Shown here: one piece after another, positions 61,960 through 64,000 of the stretch
Position numbering within the stretch: position 1 is the stretch's first letter
Layout: each line of letters starts with the position of its first letter
Program-made: the position numbers and the translations under genes
DNA from: Maridesulfovibrio sp.
GTDB taxonomy: Bacteria; Desulfobacterota; Desulfovibrionia; Desulfovibrionales; Desulfovibrionaceae
NCBI RefSeq assembly: GCF_963678865.1
Contig: NZ_OY787459.1
Span: 3,817,381 to 3,881,380 of the forward strand
Reading direction: 5' to 3'
DNA: 64,000 nucleotides
Notes under the pieces: generated by a model
Told to the model about the DNA's origin: nothing
The model's input: the letters and a program-made list of their open reading frames with translations, nothing else
The model's database searches: none

Positions 61960-63512
61960 TGAGTACTGGAATATGGGATAGTAAGGGCAATTGGATTGAA
62001 TTTAGCTCCGGCGCTATGGCCAACCTTGGTACCGAGTTCGCCACCAGCTCACGGGCCATGGGCTTCGACCCGGCTACAATTTTCGGCATGCTGCCCGACC
62101 CTGATCCGGTTCTGCGCAAGCGAGGTGAGGACGCCGCGATCCTCGCCGAGCTGGACGGAGACGACGAGGTCAGCACTGGTATCGAAAAGCGGACTTTACG
62201 CACCCAGAACAAGACCAACTATACTTTTAATCCCGGTCACGCTGAAGGTGAAGAACCGACCGCGCAGGCCGTGGAAATCTGCAAGCAGCTTGAGCGCGAT
62301 CTGTCCGCGCTGAAGCTCCGGGACGAGTTCGGCGAAATTTTGGAGACCGTCTTTTATGGGCCCACGTTTTCAGAGCTGATGTGGGAACCGCATAATGGCA
62401 GATTCAAGTTGGTCGGCATCGTCAGCAAGCCCCGTGACTGGTTCGGCTTTAATGATGAACGTCAGCCCGTATTTCGGTCTATGGAATCTGCTGAAGGCGA
62501 CCCGCTGCCGCCCTACAAATTTCTGATTACCCGGCATCGGGCATCTTTCAGTAACCCTTACGGCAAGCGCTTGTTGACCAAGTGCCTGTGGCCGGTTGCG
62601 TTTAAACGTGGCGGTATCGAGTTCTGGACGAAGTTTTGCGAAAAGTTCGGCTCTGCCTTCATGATCGCTAAGGCCGGTAAGGATGCCATAGAACGAAACG
62701 TGATTGCCGCGCAGCTCGTCTCCATGATTCAAGATGCCGTGGCTGTTCTGCCTCCTGCCAGTGATGTTGAGCTTGTTCAGGCTTCCGGCAAGGCTGGGGA
62801 CCTGCACAAAGCCTACGTCAACCATTGGAACGTAACCATATCCAAAATCCTGACCGGGCAACACCTTTCTACCGGACAAGAGGGACAAGGATCACGCGCA
62901 GCGTCTGAGACTCACAGCGCCCAGCTCGACGCGCTGGCTGAGTCCGATCAAGCCATGTTGGTCGATTCCATGAACCGTCTGGCACAAATTTACACCCGTG
63001 TGAATGCTGGGGCTGAGGTGTTTCCGCCTAAATTCGAATACACGGAACCCGAAGATTACAAGGAAAAAGCAGCCCTCGATAAGGAACTGAAAGACTGTGG
63101 CGTAGTATTTAAAAAAGTACATTTCGTGCGGCACTACGGCCTTTCAGAAGACGAATTTTTCATGGATTCATCATCCCCTGAAACCGCCCCTGATCAGGGC
63201 GAGGACTCGGCGGCCTTCGCTGCTCATGCCGCCGAGTCAAACTTTTCTGCTGAGCCTGACGAGTATCAGGAAGCAATAGACCAGCTTGCCAAAAAGCTTA
63301 GCAGTGAAGCCACCCAGCTCAACGAAGACTTTGTCAGTCAAATTGAAAAGGTGGTCAGCCAAGCTGAGAATCTTGAGGACATGCAGATCATGCTTTCAGA
63401 GCTGTTTGGCCAAAGCCACGACCAGAACGAGATTGAAGAGCTGATTACCAACTCCATGATCAACACCGCGCTTGCAGGCCGTGCCGCCGTGTATGGGGAA
63501 AACGATGATTAG
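61959..63512 (+). CDS. Portal protein (Mu gp29-like, DUF935)
   Basis: 517 residues of the DUF935 family: EVSTGIEKRTLRTQNK, KRGGIEFWTKFCEKFGSAFMI and ILTGQHLSTGQEGQGSRA. Forms the dodecameric DNA port. The start overlaps the terminase stop by one base, and the end overlaps gpF. Confidence 0.92.
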   Translation: MSTGIWDSKGNWIEFSSGAMANLGTEFATSSRAMGFDPATIFGMLPDPDPVLRKRGEDAAILAELDGDDEVSTGIEKRTLRTQNKTNYTFNPGHAEGEEPTAQAVEICKQLERDLSALKLRDEFGEILETVFYGPTFSELMWEPHNGRFKLVGIVSKPRDWFGFNDERQPVFRSMESAEGDPLPPYKFLITRHRASFSNPYGKRLLTKCLWPVAFKRGGIEFWTKFCEKFGSAFMIAKAGKDAIERNVIAAQLVSMIQDAVAVLPPASDVELVQASGKAGDLHKAYVNHWNVTISKILTGQHLSTGQEGQGSRAASETHSAQLDALAESDQAMLVDSMNRLAQIYTRVNAGAEVFPPKFEYTEPEDYKEKAALDKELKDCGVVFKKVHFVRHYGLSEDEFFMDSSSPETAPDQGEDSAAFAAHAAESNFSAEPDEYQEAIDQLAKKLSSEATQLNEDFVSQIEKVVSQAENLEDMQIMLSELFGQSHDQNEIEELITNSMINTALAGRAAVYGENDD

Positions 63513-64000
63513 CGTTGACGCTCTCCAGCCTGCAGCGGCTCTCAAATACTGGTCAGGCATGGTGCCTGTTACCAAAAAGGAATTTGAAAAACTGAGCGAT
63601 GAGGCTAAGCGTCGGGCCTTTACCGTTTCAGGGCTGGCTAAATTGGATCAGGTGACAGCGGTTCAACAGGCCCTGACAAAATGCATGGAAGAAGGCGGAA
63701 CGGTTCAGGACTTCAAGGCGCAGATCGGCGACATCATCAAGGCGCAGGGCTGGACCGGAAAGAAAGCCCACCGCATCAACAATATCTTAAGGACTAATTT
63801 GCAGTCTGCCTACATGGCCGGTCGCTATGAGCAGATGCAGAAAGCAACCAAGTTGCGGCCGTACTGGATGCTCGTTGCCGTTCAAGACAAACGTACACGG
63901 GTTACGCATCTGGCTGTGGATGGTCTTGTTTTTCCGCATGACCATCCATTCTGGCAGACATGGTACCCTCCTAACGGTTTTGCCTGCCGTTGTGTTGTTG
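63505..64000 (+). CDS. Mu gpF-like head morphogenesis protein, N-terminal part
   Basis: Starts at ATG 63505 inside the portal end and runs off the window (about 165 residues seen). NNILRTNLQSAYMAGRYEQM and WMLVAVQDKRTRVTHLAVDG, then WYPPNGFACRC, are hallmarks of the phage Mu protein F-like family. Minor head protein, possibly also helping to package. Confidence 0.9.
   Translation, partial: MISVDALQPAAALKYWSGMVPVTKKEFEKLSDEAKRRAFTVSGLAKLDQVTAVQQALTKCMEEGGTVQDFKAQIGDIIKAQGWTGKKAHRINNILRTNLQSAYMAGRYEQMQKATKLRPYWMLVAVQDKRTRVTHLAVDGLVFPHDHPFWQTWYPPNGFACRCVV

Larger units (their letters stand above)
47595..64000. mobile_element. Mu-like prophage (left part; runs off the window)
   Basis: Gene order is that of Mu-type phages: leftward repressor, rightward early genes, MuA, MuB, DUF3164, GemA, lysis genes, DUF2730, terminase, DUF935 portal, gpF. 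The exact left end was not identified; it lies between the integrase (46378) and the repressor. The right end is beyond the window. Confidence 0.9.

Overview
The window looks like the chromosome of a Desulfovibrionales bacterium (Desulfovibrio/Maridesulfovibrio type). This is inferred from gene style: a 2-hydroxyacyl-CoA-dehydratase-activase megaprotein, a sigma-54 flagellin promoter, DUF6573 genes and a Mu-like prophage. No rRNA or intact tRNA is present to prove it. Most of the window is accessory DNA.

Layout. (1) 1-5.8 kb: the end of an HDOD protein, then a signalling operon (hybrid histidine kinase with Hpt, a REC-kinase, a CheY-like regulator). (2) 5.9-26.8 kb: three copies of the 3' end of a tRNA-Val(GAC) gene plus its terminator, all on the minus strand, at 5.9, 19.6 and 26.7 kb. 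They bound two complete islands without an integrase. Island 1 (6-19.5 kb) carries an export and anaerobic-metabolism regulon: AraC and MarR regulators, an MMPL/RND exporter, a LolA-like protein, an outer-membrane protein, a tandem activase, two methyltransferases and a flavodoxin. A shared operator, AGTTAAG-N3-CTTAACT, recurs in front of its transcription units. Island 2 (19.8-26.4 kb) is an AT-rich minus-strand operon: a DUF4384 protein, a lipoprotein, a CHAT-protease lipoprotein, a DksA/TraR protein and a macro-like protein. (3) 27-32 kb: a DNA phosphorothioation operon (DndC, small protein, DndD, DndE-FtsK fusion). Islands 2 and 3 each end with a near-identical DUF6573 gene.

(4) 32.7-46.4 kb: a mosaic mobile region. 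It holds an accessory flagellin, tiny genes with strong ribosome binding sites set between repeated structured spacers, a radical-SAM protein, a RecA-like ATPase behind a possible frameshift, a TGT/DpdA-like base-exchange enzyme, a replication-initiator-like protein, an AbrB-like regulator, a FimB-size recombinase, and an excisionase/integrase pair. (5) about 47 kb to the right edge: a Mu-like prophage with repressor, MuA, MuB, GemA, lysis genes, terminase, portal and the start of gpF. It carries a putAbiC-type abortive-infection gene as a cargo gene.

The strongest unexpected signal is a complete type II hammerhead ribozyme core at 54349-54407, in a 74-base gap of the prophage early region. 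Other items worth following are the DpdA-like enzyme far from any Dpd operon, the DndE-FtsK fusion, the envelope CHAT module, and the nested tRNA-Val islands with their own arm-type repeats.
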